Of a stretch of 64,000 nucleotides of DNA, positions 20,476-29,024 are shown in pieces. Origin of the DNA: Cytobacillus sp. IB215665. Lineage in GTDB: Bacteria; Bacillota; Bacilli; Bacillales; SM2101. The position numbers were made by a program, and so were the translations under genes. The stretch lies in NCBI RefSeq assembly GCF_033963835.1, contig NZ_JAXBME010000021.1:1-64000 (forward strand). Reading direction: 5' to 3'. Numbering within the stretch: the stretch's first letter is position 1; every line of letters begins with the position of its first letter. The notes beneath the pieces were generated by a model. It was not told the origin of the DNA, did no database searches, and was given only the letters and a program-made list of their open reading frames with translations.

Positions 20476-21265
20476 ATTAAATAGTGTGCTCTACAATATT
20501 GAGATCGTCGGTGAAGGTCCACCATTAATACTGTTACATGGCTTTACAGGCTCTACCAAGAGTTGGCAACCATTTATTCGTAAGTGGGGAGCTAAGTCAA
20601 CTCTTTATTTAATAGATATAATAGGTCATGGAGATACAGCATCACCCTTAGATAGTAATAGATACAATATGGAATCTATTGTGTTAGATTTGGTTCAACT
20701 TCTAAACAATTTTCACATAACAAAAGCGAATATTCTCGGCTATTCAATGGGTGGTAGAATTGCATTATCACTAGCAATGTTATACCCTGAACGAGTAGAT
20801 AAGCTAATATTAGAGAGCAGTTCACCAGGCTTAGCAACAGAACAAGAACGACTACTCCGAAAACAGTCTGATGAACATTTAGCTGAGGCGATCGAACAAT
20901 ATGGAATGGAATGGTTTGTAGATAAATGGACAAACCTCCCACTTTTTCATAATATGAAGCAACTACCTGTTCAAACCCAGGAGCTGATTCGTCAACAACG
21001 TCTAGAAAACAATCCAATTGGCTTAGCCAATAGCCTTAGAGGATTTGGAACAGGTGTTCAGCCATCATGGTGGGACAAATTGTCTTCGTTTCCTCATCAA
21101 ACATTATTAATAACAGGTATGGATGATACGAAGTTTCACAATATCGCGAAAAAGATGGTAAAATTATTACCATATGTTAAGTGGGAGAAAATTAATCATG
21201 CTGGTCATACAATTCATGTGGAACAACCACGAATTTTTGGTAAAATAGTATATGAGTTTTTGTAA
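20462..21265 (+). CDS. menH: SHCHC synthase MenH (alpha/beta hydrolase)
   Basis: MenH eliminates pyruvate from SEPHCHC to give SHCHC. The 267-residue alpha/beta-hydrolase fold has the oxyanion HGFTGS, the nucleophile elbow GYSMGG (near S97), and a C-terminal NHAGHTIHVEQP histidine. It overlaps menD by 14 bp; ATG 20462 or 20465 could be the start. Confidence 0.94.
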   Translation: MMKIELNSVLYNIEIVGEGPPLILLHGFTGSTKSWQPFIRKWGAKSTLYLIDIIGHGDTASPLDSNRYNMESIVLDLVQLLNNFHITKANILGYSMGGRIALSLAMLYPERVDKLILESSSPGLATEQERLLRKQSDEHLAEAIEQYGMEWFVDKWTNLPLFHNMKQLPVQTQELIRQQRLENNPIGLANSLRGFGTGVQPSWWDKLSSFPHQTLLITGMDDTKFHNIAKKMVKLLPYVKWEKINHAGHTIHVEQPRIFGKIVYEFL

Positions 21266-21300
21266 GCGTAAACTACATAAATATAAGGGGGATTACGTAA

Positions 21301-22119
21301 GTGGGAAGAGAGTGGGTTTCTGAGAGAAAGTACGAAGATATTTTATATGAGACTTATAATGGCATTGCAAAGGTAACGATTAATCGTCCTGAAGTACGCA
21401 ATGCATTCCGTCCAAAAACTGTAATGGAGTTGATAGATGCTTTTGCATATGCTAGAGACGATGCTAACATTGGTGTCATTGTTTTAGCTGGTGCAGGTGA
21501 CGAAGCGTTTTGCGCAGGTGGAGACCAGAAGGTTCGTGGGCATGGAGGCTATGTAGGTGAAGATGAAATTCCTCGTTTAAATGTATTAGACCTTCAGCGC
21601 TTAATTCGTGTCATTCCAAAGCCTGTAGTTGCGATGGTATCTGGATATGCAATTGGTGGAGGACATGTATTACATGTTGTGTGTGATTTGACAATTGCAG
21701 CAGAAAATGCTGTTTTTGGTCAAACAGGACCTAAAGTTGGTAGCTTTGACGCTGGCTATGGATCTGGCTACCTAGCTAGAATTGTTGGACATAAAAAAGC
21801 TCGTGAAATATGGTATTTATGTCGTCAATATAGTGCACAAGAAGCGATGGATATGGGATTAGTAAATACTGTTGTTCCTTTAGAACAACTTGAAGACGAA
21901 ACGGTACAGTGGTGTGAAGAAATGCTTGAGAAAAGTCCAACAGCTCTTCGCTTCTTAAAAGCAGCATTTAATGCTGACACTGATGGCTTAGCAGGCATCC
22001 AGCAATTTGCAGGAGATGCAACTTTATTGTACTATACGACTGAAGAGGCAAAAGAAGGTCGTGATGCATTTAAAGAAAAACGTAGCCCTGACTTTAAACA
22101 GTTTCCACGTTTTCCTTAA
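21301..22119 (+). CDS. menB: 1,4-dihydroxy-2-naphthoyl-CoA synthase MenB
   Basis: MenB cyclises o-succinylbenzoyl-CoA in the crotonase fold. The 272-residue protein has [11 protein letters not shown] (oxyanion loop), [12 protein letters not shown] and [20 protein letters not shown], all hallmark MenB motifs, and ends in [11 protein letters not shown] as the family does. The GTG start has AAGGGGG 8 nt upstream. Confidence 0.97.
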   Translation: MGREWVSERKYEDILYETYNGIAKVTINRPEVRNAFRPKTVMELIDAFAYARDDANIGVIVLAGAGDEAFCAGGDQKVRGHGGYVGEDEIPRLNVLDLQRLIRVIPKPVVAMVSGYAIGGGHVLHVVCDLTIAAENAVFGQTGPKVGSFDAGYGSGYLARIVGHKKAREIWYLCRQYSAQEAMDMGLVNTVVPLEQLEDETVQWCEEMLEKSPTALRFLKAAFNADTDGLAGIQQFAGDATLLYYTTEEAKEGRDAFKEKRSPDFKQFPRFP

Positions 22120-22176
22120 AATGAGCAATTAAATACGATTTTTAATCCTTTATAATAAATAGGATAAGTGTAAAAG

Positions 22177-22210
22177 ACAGCTTGGTGGGTAACTTCATCA
22201 AGCTGTTTTA
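22177..22210 (+). terminator. Hairpin between menB and menE
   Basis: A 13-bp stem (ACAGCTTGGTGGG with CTTCATCAAGCTGT, three G-T pairs) and a 3-nt loop is followed by TTTTA. It may attenuate transcription into menE-menC, or mark the end of a menFDHB unit. Confidence 0.65.
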
Positions 22211-22245
22211 CTATCGTTATAAGGACATCTTGTGAGGTGGTTTTC

Positions 22246-23730
22246 ATGAGTATGCAACAAGTCATTCCAAACTTTTTACTACAACGGGCTAAATTAACTC
22301 CTAACCGTATTGCCGTTACTTATCATAAAGAGCAAATTACATTTTTAAATTTACACGAACGGGCTATAACGAAGGCAAGAAAGTTACACTCTTTTGGTGT
22401 GAAAAAGGATGATACAGTAGCAATATTAATGAATAATAGTATAGAATTTATCGAAACCATCCATGCGTTAAAACATATTGGTGCCATTACTGTTCTCCTT
22501 AATACTCGGCTCACTGAGGCAGAAATTGCATGGCAAATTGTTGATGCTAGAGTAGATTATTTTATTACTGAGGATGCATTTTCTAATATTTCTAAAGGAA
22601 TAGCTAATGAAAATCCCTTATTGAATATAGTGAGTGTCAAACAACTTAATCGTTTACAAGAAACGGAATTTTCGTTAATTGAAGAATTTCCTTTACATGA
22701 GATTGATACAATCATGTATACATCAGGAACGACTGGCAAACCGAAAGGTGTTATTCAAACTTACGGTAATCATTGGTGGAGTGCTGTTGGCTCTGCTTTG
22801 AATTTAGGTTTACATGAGAAGGATCGTTGGTTGTTGGCGGTTCCTATATTTCATATAAGTGGATTATCAATTTTAATGAGGAGTGTTATATATGGAATGA
22901 CTGTCATTCTTCATGACCGGTTTATTCCATCTCAAATAAATCAATCGATCCTGCGTGATGGAGTAACAATTGTTTCAGTCGTAGCTGTTATGCTTCAAAA
23001 AATGATAGATGAGCTAGGAGACCATTCTTATCCGACCCATTTTAGATGCATGTTAACAGGTGGTGGGCCTGTGCCAACCCCATTACTTAAAAAGTGTAAA
23101 GAAAGAGCCATACCGGTTTTTCAAACGTATGGTATGACCGAAACAGCATCGCAAATTGTTACACTCACACCTGAAGATAGCCTCAACAAGATCGGGTCGG
23201 CGGGAAAACCATTATTCCCTGCGCAAATACGAATTGAAAAAGACGGAGACATAGTTGCAGCAAACGAAACTGGTGAAATTGTTGTAAAAGGTCCGAATGT
23301 AACAAGCGGTTATTTATTTCAAGAAGAAATTACTAGAAAAGCACTTAATAACGATTGGTTTTATACAGGAGATATAGGCTATATTGATGATGATGGATTT
23401 TTGTTTGTACTCGATCGACGATCTGACCTCATTATATCTGGTGGGGAAAATATCTATCCAGCAGAAATAGAATCCGTTCTACTTTCACATCAGGATATTG
23501 ACGAAGCGGGAGTAATAGGAGTGTTTGATAAAACGTGGGGACAAGTACCTTGTGCTTTTATCAAATGTAAAGATGATGTAGATGTTTCAGAAAGTGAGCT
23601 TATTCAATTTTGTTCCACTAGGCTTGCGAAGTATAAAGTTCCTAATAAAATTGTGTTTGTTCAGGAGCTACCAAGAAACGCAAGCAATAAACTATTACGT
23701 AGGAAACTATATGAGTATATAGAAAATTAA
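22246..23730 (+). CDS. menE: o-Succinylbenzoate-CoA ligase MenE
   Basis: MenE adenylates o-succinylbenzoate and transfers it to CoA. The 494-residue ANL-family protein has the P-loop MYTSGTTGKPKGVIQT (about 160), FQTYGMTETAS, WFYTGDIGYIDDDGF and the C-terminal lysine in NASNKLLRRKL. ATG 22246 is preferred to GTG 22237 because AGGTGG lies 5 nt before it. Confidence 0.95.
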   Translation: MSMQQVIPNFLLQRAKLTPNRIAVTYHKEQITFLNLHERAITKARKLHSFGVKKDDTVAILMNNSIEFIETIHALKHIGAITVLLNTRLTEAEIAWQIVDARVDYFITEDAFSNISKGIANENPLLNIVSVKQLNRLQETEFSLIEEFPLHEIDTIMYTSGTTGKPKGVIQTYGNHWWSAVGSALNLGLHEKDRWLLAVPIFHISGLSILMRSVIYGMTVILHDRFIPSQINQSILRDGVTIVSVVAVMLQKMIDELGDHSYPTHFRCMLTGGGPVPTPLLKKCKERAIPVFQTYGMTETASQIVTLTPEDSLNKIGSAGKPLFPAQIRIEKDGDIVAANETGEIVVKGPNVTSGYLFQEEITRKALNNDWFYTGDIGYIDDDGFLFVLDRRSDLIISGGENIYPAEIESVLLSHQDIDEAGVIGVFDKTWGQVPCAFIKCKDDVDVSESELIQFCSTRLAKYKVPNKIVFVQELPRNASNKLLRRKLYEYIEN

Positions 23731-23766
23731 TTATCGTGTGTGCTAAAGAGAGGGGGGAAGGAGAAG

Positions 23767-24876
23767 CTGGATATACATACTATTACGCTCCATGTAACTA
23801 AAATGAAATTATTATCCCCATTTGTGTCAAGCTTGGAAACTGTTCAAAATAGGGAATCAGTATTAATTGAAATAAAAGATCGTGAAGGTTTTATTGGGTG
23901 GGGGGAAGTAGTTGCGTTCTCTTCACCATGGTATACAGAGGAAACGATTAAAACGTCGCTACATATGTTAGAAGATTTTTTAATTCCAAAGCTTTTTGCA
24001 GAGTCTATTACACATCCGTCTGATGTATTTGGTGTGTTATCTTATGTAAAACGAAATCGAATGGCCAAAGCAGGTTTGGAAACAGCAGTATGGGATTTAT
24101 ATGCGAAAAGGCAAAATGTTTCACTAGCTAGCCTGCTCGGCGGTAAGAAGAAGTCTGTTGATGCTGGAGTTGTAGTTGGGTTGGATAGCTCGAAAAGCAT
24201 GCTAAAAACTATAGAAAGAAGATTAATAGAAGGGTACCGAAGAATAAAAATAAAAATTGCACCTGGTGAAGATGTGGAAATTATTAAGGAGATTAAAAAA
24301 GAATTTCCTAAGATTCCTTTAATGGTAGACGCCAATTCAGCTTACAACCTAGCAGACATAGATCGATTAAAGGCTTTAGATGAATATGAATTAATGATGA
24401 TTGAGCAGCCCCTTGCCTCTGATGATATTATCGACCATGCTAAAGTTCAACGTGTGCTCAAAACACCAATTTGTTTGGATGAGAGTATAACGTCATATGA
24501 TGATGCCAGAAAAGCAATCGAGCTAGGCAGCTGTCAAATTATAAATGTGAAAATTGGTCGTGTAGGTGGTTTATATGAAGCTATCCGCATTCATGATATT
24601 TGTAAATCAAATAATATACCTGTGTGGTGTGGTGGCATGCTTGAAACAGGAATATCCAGGGCACATAATATAGCTTTAGCTTCTTTAGAAAACTTTTCTA
24701 TTCCTGGAGATATTTCAGCTTCATCGAGGTATTGGGAACGAGATGTCATTATTCCTGAAGTTACTGTTAATGGCGGACAAGTGGATGTTCCGAATAATCC
24801 AGGGATTGGTTTCGATATTAATTATAAGTTGCTTGAAGAAATCACGATAACTAAAAAACAGTTCCTAAGGAAATAG
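23767..24876 (+). CDS. menC: o-Succinylbenzoate synthase MenC
   Basis: MenC dehydrates SHCHC to o-succinylbenzoate. The enolase-superfamily protein shows the KIKIAPGED lysine pair, metal ligands in MVDANSAY, MIEQPLASDD and CLDESI, and the second lysine in NVKIGRVGG. The frame opens at GTG 23740, but that codon has no ribosome binding site and adds MLKRGGKEK encoded by the Shine-Dalgarno itself. The strong GAGGGGGGAAGGAG points to a CTG start at 23767 (369 residues), matching where MenC homologues begin. Confidence 0.9.
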   Translation: MDIHTITLHVTKMKLLSPFVSSLETVQNRESVLIEIKDREGFIGWGEVVAFSSPWYTEETIKTSLHMLEDFLIPKLFAESITHPSDVFGVLSYVKRNRMAKAGLETAVWDLYAKRQNVSLASLLGGKKKSVDAGVVVGLDSSKSMLKTIERRLIEGYRRIKIKIAPGEDVEIIKEIKKEFPKIPLMVDANSAYNLADIDRLKALDEYELMMIEQPLASDDIIDHAKVQRVLKTPICLDESITSYDDARKAIELGSCQIINVKIGRVGGLYEAIRIHDICKSNNIPVWCGGMLETGISRAHNIALASLENFSIPGDISASSRYWERDVIIPEVTVNGGQVDVPNNPGIGFDINYKLLEEITITKKQFLRK

Positions 24877-24906
24877 TCTACAAACAGTAATCGTAATGTG
24901 AATCTC

Positions 24907-24935
24907 TTGACATTATACCCTCTCAGGTATAGAAT
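24907..24935 (+). promoter_or_regulatory. Sigma-A promoter with embedded CstR-type operator (site 1)
   Basis: TTGACA (24907-24912), a 17-bp spacer and TAGAAT (24930-24935) form a near-consensus promoter. The spacer contains the 16-mer ATACCCTCTCAGGTAT (24915-24930), matching four other sites in the region. A repressor bound there would block polymerase, which suggests autoregulation of the cstR unit by CstR. Confidence 0.8.
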
Positions 24936-24969
24936 GAGTATAATTTTATAAGAGTGAGGGGGATGATTA

Positions 24970-25317
24970 TTGAATTATCTCTTAATGATAATACTGATTA
25001 GCTTAACTTATTTATTTTACACAAGATATTTCCCTATAATCGGTGTACGATGTGTAGATGTAAAGAGGTGCGATAACCATCAAGAAAAGTTTACATTAGT
25101 AGACATTAGAGATTATAATGTTTCGCATAAGTTCCCTTATAAAAATGCTGTTAACGTACCTATAGCTTACTTGAAGCGAAATTATAATGACTTACCTAAA
25201 AATGATGTTCATATTATCGCCTCTGACAAAATAGAAAAAAACATGGGTATCCGTTTTTTACGTAGTAAAGGATATAAAATAATTAGTTATACGATGACTG
25301 ACTGCACTTGTAAATAA
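24970..25317 (+). CDS. Membrane-anchored rhodanese-like protein without catalytic Cys
   Basis: A 115-residue protein with one N-terminal TM helix (about 3-21) and a small rhodanese-like fold: FTLVDIRDYN, VNVPIAYLKRNYNDLP, then IIASDKIEKNMGIRFLRSKGYKI. At the active-site loop, where sulfurtransferases have C-R-x-G-x-R, it reads SDKIEK, so sulfur transfer there is unlikely. The two C-terminal cysteines (TDCTCK) may matter instead. The TTG start has GAGGGGG upstream. It is the first gene of the cstR unit, 25 bp before cstR. Confidence 0.75.
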   Translation: MNYLLMIILISLTYLFYTRYFPIIGVRCVDVKRCDNHQEKFTLVDIRDYNVSHKFPYKNAVNVPIAYLKRNYNDLPKNDVHIIASDKIEKNMGIRFLRSKGYKIISYTMTDCTCK

Positions 25318-25342
25318 TTATTAGTTTTTAGGTGGTGTAAAA

Positions 25343-25603
25343 ATGGAATACAATAATCAAGTGAAAAATAGAGTAAAAAGAACTGAAGGACAAATTAGAG
25401 GAGTCTTAAAAATGATGGAGGAAGATAAAGACTGTAAAGAGGTAATTACACAATTATCAGCAGCACGAGCTGCCATTGATCGGACAATTGGTGTAATCGT
25501 TAGCTCTAATTTAGTTGAGTGTGTCGAAAACGCTGATGAAAAGGGCTATAAAAAAGAAGAAATAGTGAAAGAAGCAGTAAATTTATTAGTTAAAAGTAGA
25601 TAA
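25343..25603 (+). CDS. cstR: CstR-type persulfide-sensing repressor (CsoR family)
   Basis: This 86-residue all-helical DUF156/CsoR protein begins with KNRVKRTEGQIRGVLKMMEE and has cysteines at exactly 31 and 60. These are the positions that form tri- and tetrasulfide bridges in S. aureus CstR. The histidine that copper-sensing CsoR has four residues before its second Cys is N56 here, so copper sensing is unlikely. All neighbours are persulfide-handling genes preceded by matching operators. GGTGG precedes ATG 25343. Confidence 0.9.
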   Translation: MEYNNQVKNRVKRTEGQIRGVLKMMEEDKDCKEVITQLSAARAAIDRTIGVIVSSNLVECVENADEKGYKKEEIVKEAVNLLVKSR

Positions 25604-25728
25604 TTTATTTTTGAATGAGGACTCTTTGTTAAGATTTGCTGCAATTGATATTGATGATACTATAAACAGTTGGATACGTGGTATATCTTAGTACAAATAA
25701 CAATAATCCATGTGAGATAGTGTAAGTG

Positions 25729-25751
25729 AAAGGGTTTAGACCCTTTTTTTT
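25729..25751 (+). terminator. Terminator after cstR
   Basis: The stem AAAGGGT/ACCCTTT with loop TTAG is followed by a T-run. It lies 125 bp after the cstR stop and directly before operator site 2, ending the first unit. Confidence 0.85.
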
Positions 25752-25761
25752 AGAACAAAAT

Positions 25762-25777
25762 ATACCCTTATGGGTAA
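25762..25777 (+). promoter_or_regulatory. CstR-type operator, site 2
   Basis: ATACCCTTATGGGTAA is a near-palindromic 16-mer 18 bp before the rhodanese start codon. Its place downstream of a terminator suggests a separate regulated transcript for the rhodanese gene and perhaps nosL. Confidence 0.75.
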
Positions 25778-25795
25778 AAAGACTGGAGAATGAAG

Positions 25796-26110
25796 ATGAA
25801 GCAGATAACTAGTATAGAAGTTGAGAAAATTTTAAGAAATAATGAAACCTTGAATATCATTGATGTTCGTGAAGTAGATGAAATAAGGACAGGAATCATT
25901 CCAAATGCGATTCATATACCATTAGGTTTATTAGAATTTCGTTTACATGAATTAGACAAATCTAAGGAATATATCATAGTATGTCGCTCAGGAAATAGAA
26001 GTGGTCTTGCTACACGCTTCTTAGAAGGACAAGGTTTTAGAGCGATAAATATGATTGGGGGTATGCTCTCTTGGAAGGGAGAAATAGGGTATCATGATTT
26101 AGTCGGATAA
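25796..26110 (+). CDS. Single-domain rhodanese (sulfurtransferase)
   Basis: A 104-residue cytoplasmic rhodanese with NIIDVREVDE, the IPNAIHIPLG turn and an intact active loop CRSGNRSG, whose cysteine carries the persulfide. ATG 25796 is preferred to ATG 25790 because GGAG (25785-25788) is only 1 nt from the latter. It likely moves sulfane sulfur between TusA/DsrE partners or from low-molecular-weight persulfides. It lies between operator site 2 and nosL. Confidence 0.9.
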   Translation: MKQITSIEVEKILRNNETLNIIDVREVDEIRTGIIPNAIHIPLGLLEFRLHELDKSKEYIIVCRSGNRSGLATRFLEGQGFRAINMIGGMLSWKGEIGYHDLVG

Positions 26111-26211
26111 AAATGACAATATAGTGAAGAAAATACTTTTAAATAATTTTCTCATAGTTTCCTCACAATTAGTTGCTAAGCTAACTTAGAAAATATTAAG
26201 GGGGGATACAT

Positions 26212-26799
26212 ATGAGCAAATTTTTTATTTTCATGGTTTTTCTTACGATTAGTTTAGGAGCATTAGTAGGGTGTAGCAATACTGAAAATGGTGCAGAGGA
26301 AGCTTCAGAGGTGGCTAGTGGTGAGCAGCTATCCTCACAACAAAATATTGATACACATGAAGTTGTTGCTGTTGAACCCACTGATGAACATACGTGTGCG
26401 TTCTGTGATATGAAGGTATATGGAATGGAAGATGAAATGGGGGTATTTACAGCACAAATTCAAATGGAAAATGGTGAGCATTATTTTTTTGATGATGTTG
26501 GCTGTTTACTTAATTATGAAAGAGACAAAGATGAACAAGCAATTGCAAAATGGGTGAGAGATTACAATTCATCAGAGTGGATTGATCTGGACGATTCAGT
26601 TCCGGTAAAAGCGGATATCATAACTCCTATGAAATATGGTTACGCACTATTTAGCTCAGAAAAAGCTGCTCAAGCCTTTGTTGATGAGCGTACGGACATC
26701 AATGCTGCTATCTCTTCCTGGGATGAAATTGATCATGTGTCTCATGAACGTTACATGAAAAAAATGGGGCAAAACGAAGAAGGCCATGATGGGAATTAA
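26212..26799 (+). CDS. nosL: NosL-type copper lipoprotein, first copy
   Basis: A 195-residue lipoprotein: signal peptide with lipobox LVGC (C21), an acidic linker, then a NosL domain with the Cu(I)-binding motif CAFCDM (C62, C65, M67), FFDDVGCLLNY and ITPMKYGYALF. NosL delivers copper to nitrous oxide reductase outside the membrane. It follows the rhodanese by 101 bp on the same strand, opposite to the nosDLYF operon, and has a longer acidic N-terminal linker and His-rich tail than the second copy. AAGGGGGG precedes the ATG. Confidence 0.85.
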   Translation: MSKFFIFMVFLTISLGALVGCSNTENGAEEASEVASGEQLSSQQNIDTHEVVAVEPTDEHTCAFCDMKVYGMEDEMGVFTAQIQMENGEHYFFDDVGCLLNYERDKDEQAIAKWVRDYNSSEWIDLDDSVPVKADIITPMKYGYALFSSEKAAQAFVDERTDINAAISSWDEIDHVSHERYMKKMGQNEEGHDGN

Positions 26800-26944
26800 G
26801 CAGTATTAATAATAGATCATTACTTACAAAAGAAATTGATTGAAAAAAGATGATGCCGTATATTGCTATCAGAACGTATGATACGAAATAGATCAATGAA
26901 ATCCTAATCCTTGTTGTTAATAACTTAAATGGATTTGCGTTCTT

Positions 26945-27060
26945 ATAAGTAGGTTCTTTTCGTAAATAAATTGAAAATTATCGACGGTCATAATTTAAAA
27001 GTAGCAAAGATGCTGAGAATGCGATTTGTGTAAGTGTTTATTTTTGAACCGAATAACAAC
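26945..27060 (+). repeat. MITE-like element, copy 2 (partial)
   Basis: It begins GGTTCTTTTCGTAAATAAATTG and shares the interior AAAAGTAGCAAAGATGCT with other copies (AAAGTAGAAAAGATGCC at 49260, GAGCAAAGATGCT at 37262). The right end is degraded, GAATAACAAC. Confidence 0.6.
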
Positions 27061-27148
27061 ATATAACACTAAATTATCCGAGAGAAAAGACTGCACGATA
27101 TCATGAATTTGCTTGGAAACAATAATCTATGCAAAAATAGCTTTACAA

Positions 27149-27190
27149 AAAAACACCTTCCAATATTTGAATTCTGGTCGGTGTTTTTCA
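27149..27190. terminator. Bidirectional terminator
   Basis: AAAAACACC/GGTGTTTTT with an inner CCA/TGG pairing has T-runs on both strands. It could end read-through from nosL (plus) and from nosF (minus). Confidence 0.75.
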
Positions 27191-27192
27191 GT

Positions 27193-27350
27193 ATGGCTCT
27201 TTTCGTAAACATTGTTACAATTGTTATCAAATTTGCCTATAAAAAGTGGTTTTATAATGTTAGTCATTGTTATATAGAATAAAAGATGCAACGAACTCTA
27301 CTTATGTACGTGTTTACTTTCTTAATAGTCAATGCGAAAACACCTTTTTA
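27193..27350 (+). repeat. MITE-like element, copy 3
   Basis: The ends are ATGGCTCTTTTCGTAAACATTGTTAC and CAATGCGAAAACACCTTTTTA; the interior AAAAGATGCAACGAACTCTACTTATG matches the family. Length about 158 bp. Confidence 0.75.
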
Positions 27351-27443
27351 TTAAAACGATGAGTTTTTAAGGGAACATAGATTTTATCAGTAGACAAGAA
27401 TTTACGACCGCTAGGTGTAGAGACGTGCTTATATGTAAGTACG

Positions 27444-27464
27444 AAAAGCAACAATCAATGTTGC
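27444..27464 (-). terminator. Hairpin directly after nosF
   Basis: On the minus strand GCAACA/TGTTGC with a 5-nt loop is followed by TTTTCG, 6 bp after the nosF stop. The sequence is also a MITE-family end, so a repeat may supply the terminator. Confidence 0.55.
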
Positions 27465-27469
27465 GCTTA

Positions 27470-28201
27470 TTATACGCTGGAGTGAACTGAATGAAAGAAA
27501 ACTTCTTCAAGAGATCGATATTCCCCATCTACACTGCATAAATTGTGAATTGAATCATTGATTAGCATTTGACCTTGATTGATAAAAACAACTGTATCTG
27601 CAAGATCTTCAACAACTGAAAGGACATGAGATGAAAAAATGATCGTTTTGCCTTTCTCTTGTTCATGTTTGATAATTTGTTTAAAGCGACGTACCCAGTA
27701 TGGGTCTAGTCCGTTAGTTGGTTCATCTAATACGAGGATAGGTGATTCAGATAACAAAGCTTGAGCGAGTGCAAGTCTTTGCTGCATTCCCTTTGAATAT
27801 TCTTTTACTTTTTTATGTTGGTCGTTCTCTAACCCGACTACGCGAATAAGTTCTGTTACTTGTTTGAGTGGCAATTTGTCTAGCTTTGCAAAAAATGTGA
27901 GCACTTCATATCCTGTTAAAGTTTTCGGGAAAACCATGCTATCCGGCATATAAGAAAACATTGATTTATAAAAGGTGTTTTTAGCAGAAACTTTATGTTT
28001 ATTCAAATATATTTCTCCAGATGTGGGAGTAATAATACCGATTAGCATCTTTATAATAGTGCTTTTCCCAGCACCATTACTGCCACAAAGAGCAAGACAT
28101 GTTCCTTTTTGAACTGTAAAATCGATATTTTGTACTTGATTATTGTTATTATAAATTTTCGTTGCATTATGACATTCTATCACGATATCCAGTTCACTCA
28201 T
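27470..28201 (-). CDS. nosF: NosF-type ABC transporter ATPase
   Basis: A 243-residue ABC ATPase with Walker A GSNGAGKST (about 40), signature YSKGMQQRLA, Walker B ILVLDEPTNGLDP and the switch SSHVLS. In the nos system NosF powers the NosDFY complex, which is proposed to move a sulfur species or copper across the membrane for CuZ assembly. It is the last gene of nosD-nosL-nosY-nosF, overlapping nosY by 8 bp. Without context it would only be called a generic ABC-2 ATPase. Confidence 0.85.
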   Translation of the reverse strand: MSELDIVIECHNATKIYNNNNQVQNIDFTVQKGTCLALCGSNGAGKSTIIKMLIGIITPTSGEIYLNKHKVSAKNTFYKSMFSYMPDSMVFPKTLTGYEVLTFFAKLDKLPLKQVTELIRVVGLENDQHKKVKEYSKGMQQRLALAQALLSESPILVLDEPTNGLDPYWVRRFKQIIKHEQEKGKTIIFSSHVLSVVEDLADTVVFINQGQMLINDSIHNLCSVDGEYRSLEEVFFHSVHSSV

Positions 28202-29024
28202 TTCTAATCCCCTTCTTCACAAATAGGTTTGCTAGTATTAATGGCGATATTATCCATAAGGTCGTTGCTGAAGAAAAAGCGATATTTCCTATCATTCCTT
28301 GTGCCCACAATGTGAAATCATACAATGTCGGTCCAAATATTTCTCCGCTATTCATCATCAATATTGTCCACACTCTAATAATTTCTACTGGATTGAATAA
28401 TATCGATACCGTAATGATTGGTAGAACAAATGAACGATCAACAAATGTAATTAAACCTATGACGCCAAATTCATAAAACAGCACAAGTGTAGCCCAAACT
28501 ACTAGACTAAATCCTAATGCTTGAAAACGATTAGTAGATATAACTCCGATGCATATTGCAACCGCTAAAAACATCATCGTTAATAGTAATGTAAAAAATA
28601 CGAATAACAAAAATAATGTAGTTGTTATACTACCATGCTGCAATAATAGTATCACTCCAGCTAAGCCATATCCTAGGAAAATAACAGAAGCTAGAGCAAT
28701 CAACATGCCAACATATTTCCCAATTAAAATCTTTCGAGGCGGTAGCGCGTATGTTAATAACAAAGAAAAGCCACCGTCTTCCTTTTCGCCAGCAATAAAA
28801 GAGCTCCCTGTTAATAGTGTGACTAAAGGAATAAGAAATAGAGATAGATTTAAAAGGCTACCAGTCATTCTAGTAAAGCCATCGTAGCCCGCTTCGGTGT
28901 TCATTCCACTAAAATAAACAATAGTAACTGCTAAGGTCGTAAATAACAAAGCAAAACTGGGGATCCATCTACTTCTCATCATAAGCTTTAATTCTTGTTT
29001 CGCTATAATCCATATGCTCATCAT
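28194..29024 (-). CDS. nosY: NosY-type ABC permease
   Basis: A 276-residue integral membrane protein with about six helices, containing the ABC-2 permease signature ELKLMMRSRWIPSFALLF at the N-terminus and IAGEKEDGGFSLLLTYALPP near 85. It forms the membrane part of NosDFY. ATG 29024 overlaps the nosL stop by one base (TAATG), so translation is coupled; ATG 29021 is also possible. Confidence 0.86.
   Translation of the reverse strand: MMSIWIIAKQELKLMMRSRWIPSFALLFTTLAVTIVYFSGMNTEAGYDGFTRMTGSLLNLSLFLIPLVTLLTGSSFIAGEKEDGGFSLLLTYALPPRKILIGKYVGMLIALASVIFLGYGLAGVILLLQHGSITTTLFLLFVFFTLLLTMMFLAVAICIGVISTNRFQALGFSLVVWATLVLFYEFGVIGLITFVDRSFVLPIITVSILFNPVEIIRVWTILMMNSGEIFGPTLYDFTLWAQGMIGNIAFSSATTLWIISPLILANLFVKKGIRNE

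Larger units (their letters stand above)
26800..27469. other. Gene-free stretch of repeats and terminators between nosL and nosF
   Basis: No credible gene. It contains remnants or copies of the MITE-like family (26945-27060 and 27193-27350), a strong bidirectional terminator at 27149-27190 and a hairpin abutting nosF. The segment at 27360-27450 (ACGACCGCTAGGTGTAG) resembles the interior of other copies, so the region may be nested insertions. Confidence 0.65.

Noticed and set aside
25343-25603. Copper-sensing CsoR
   Set aside because: The copper-ligand His is Asn56, and the neighbours and C31/C60 fit CstR.
28162-28887. Plus-strand reading frames opposite nosY
   Set aside because: They are antisense shadows of the clearly supported nosY/nosF genes.
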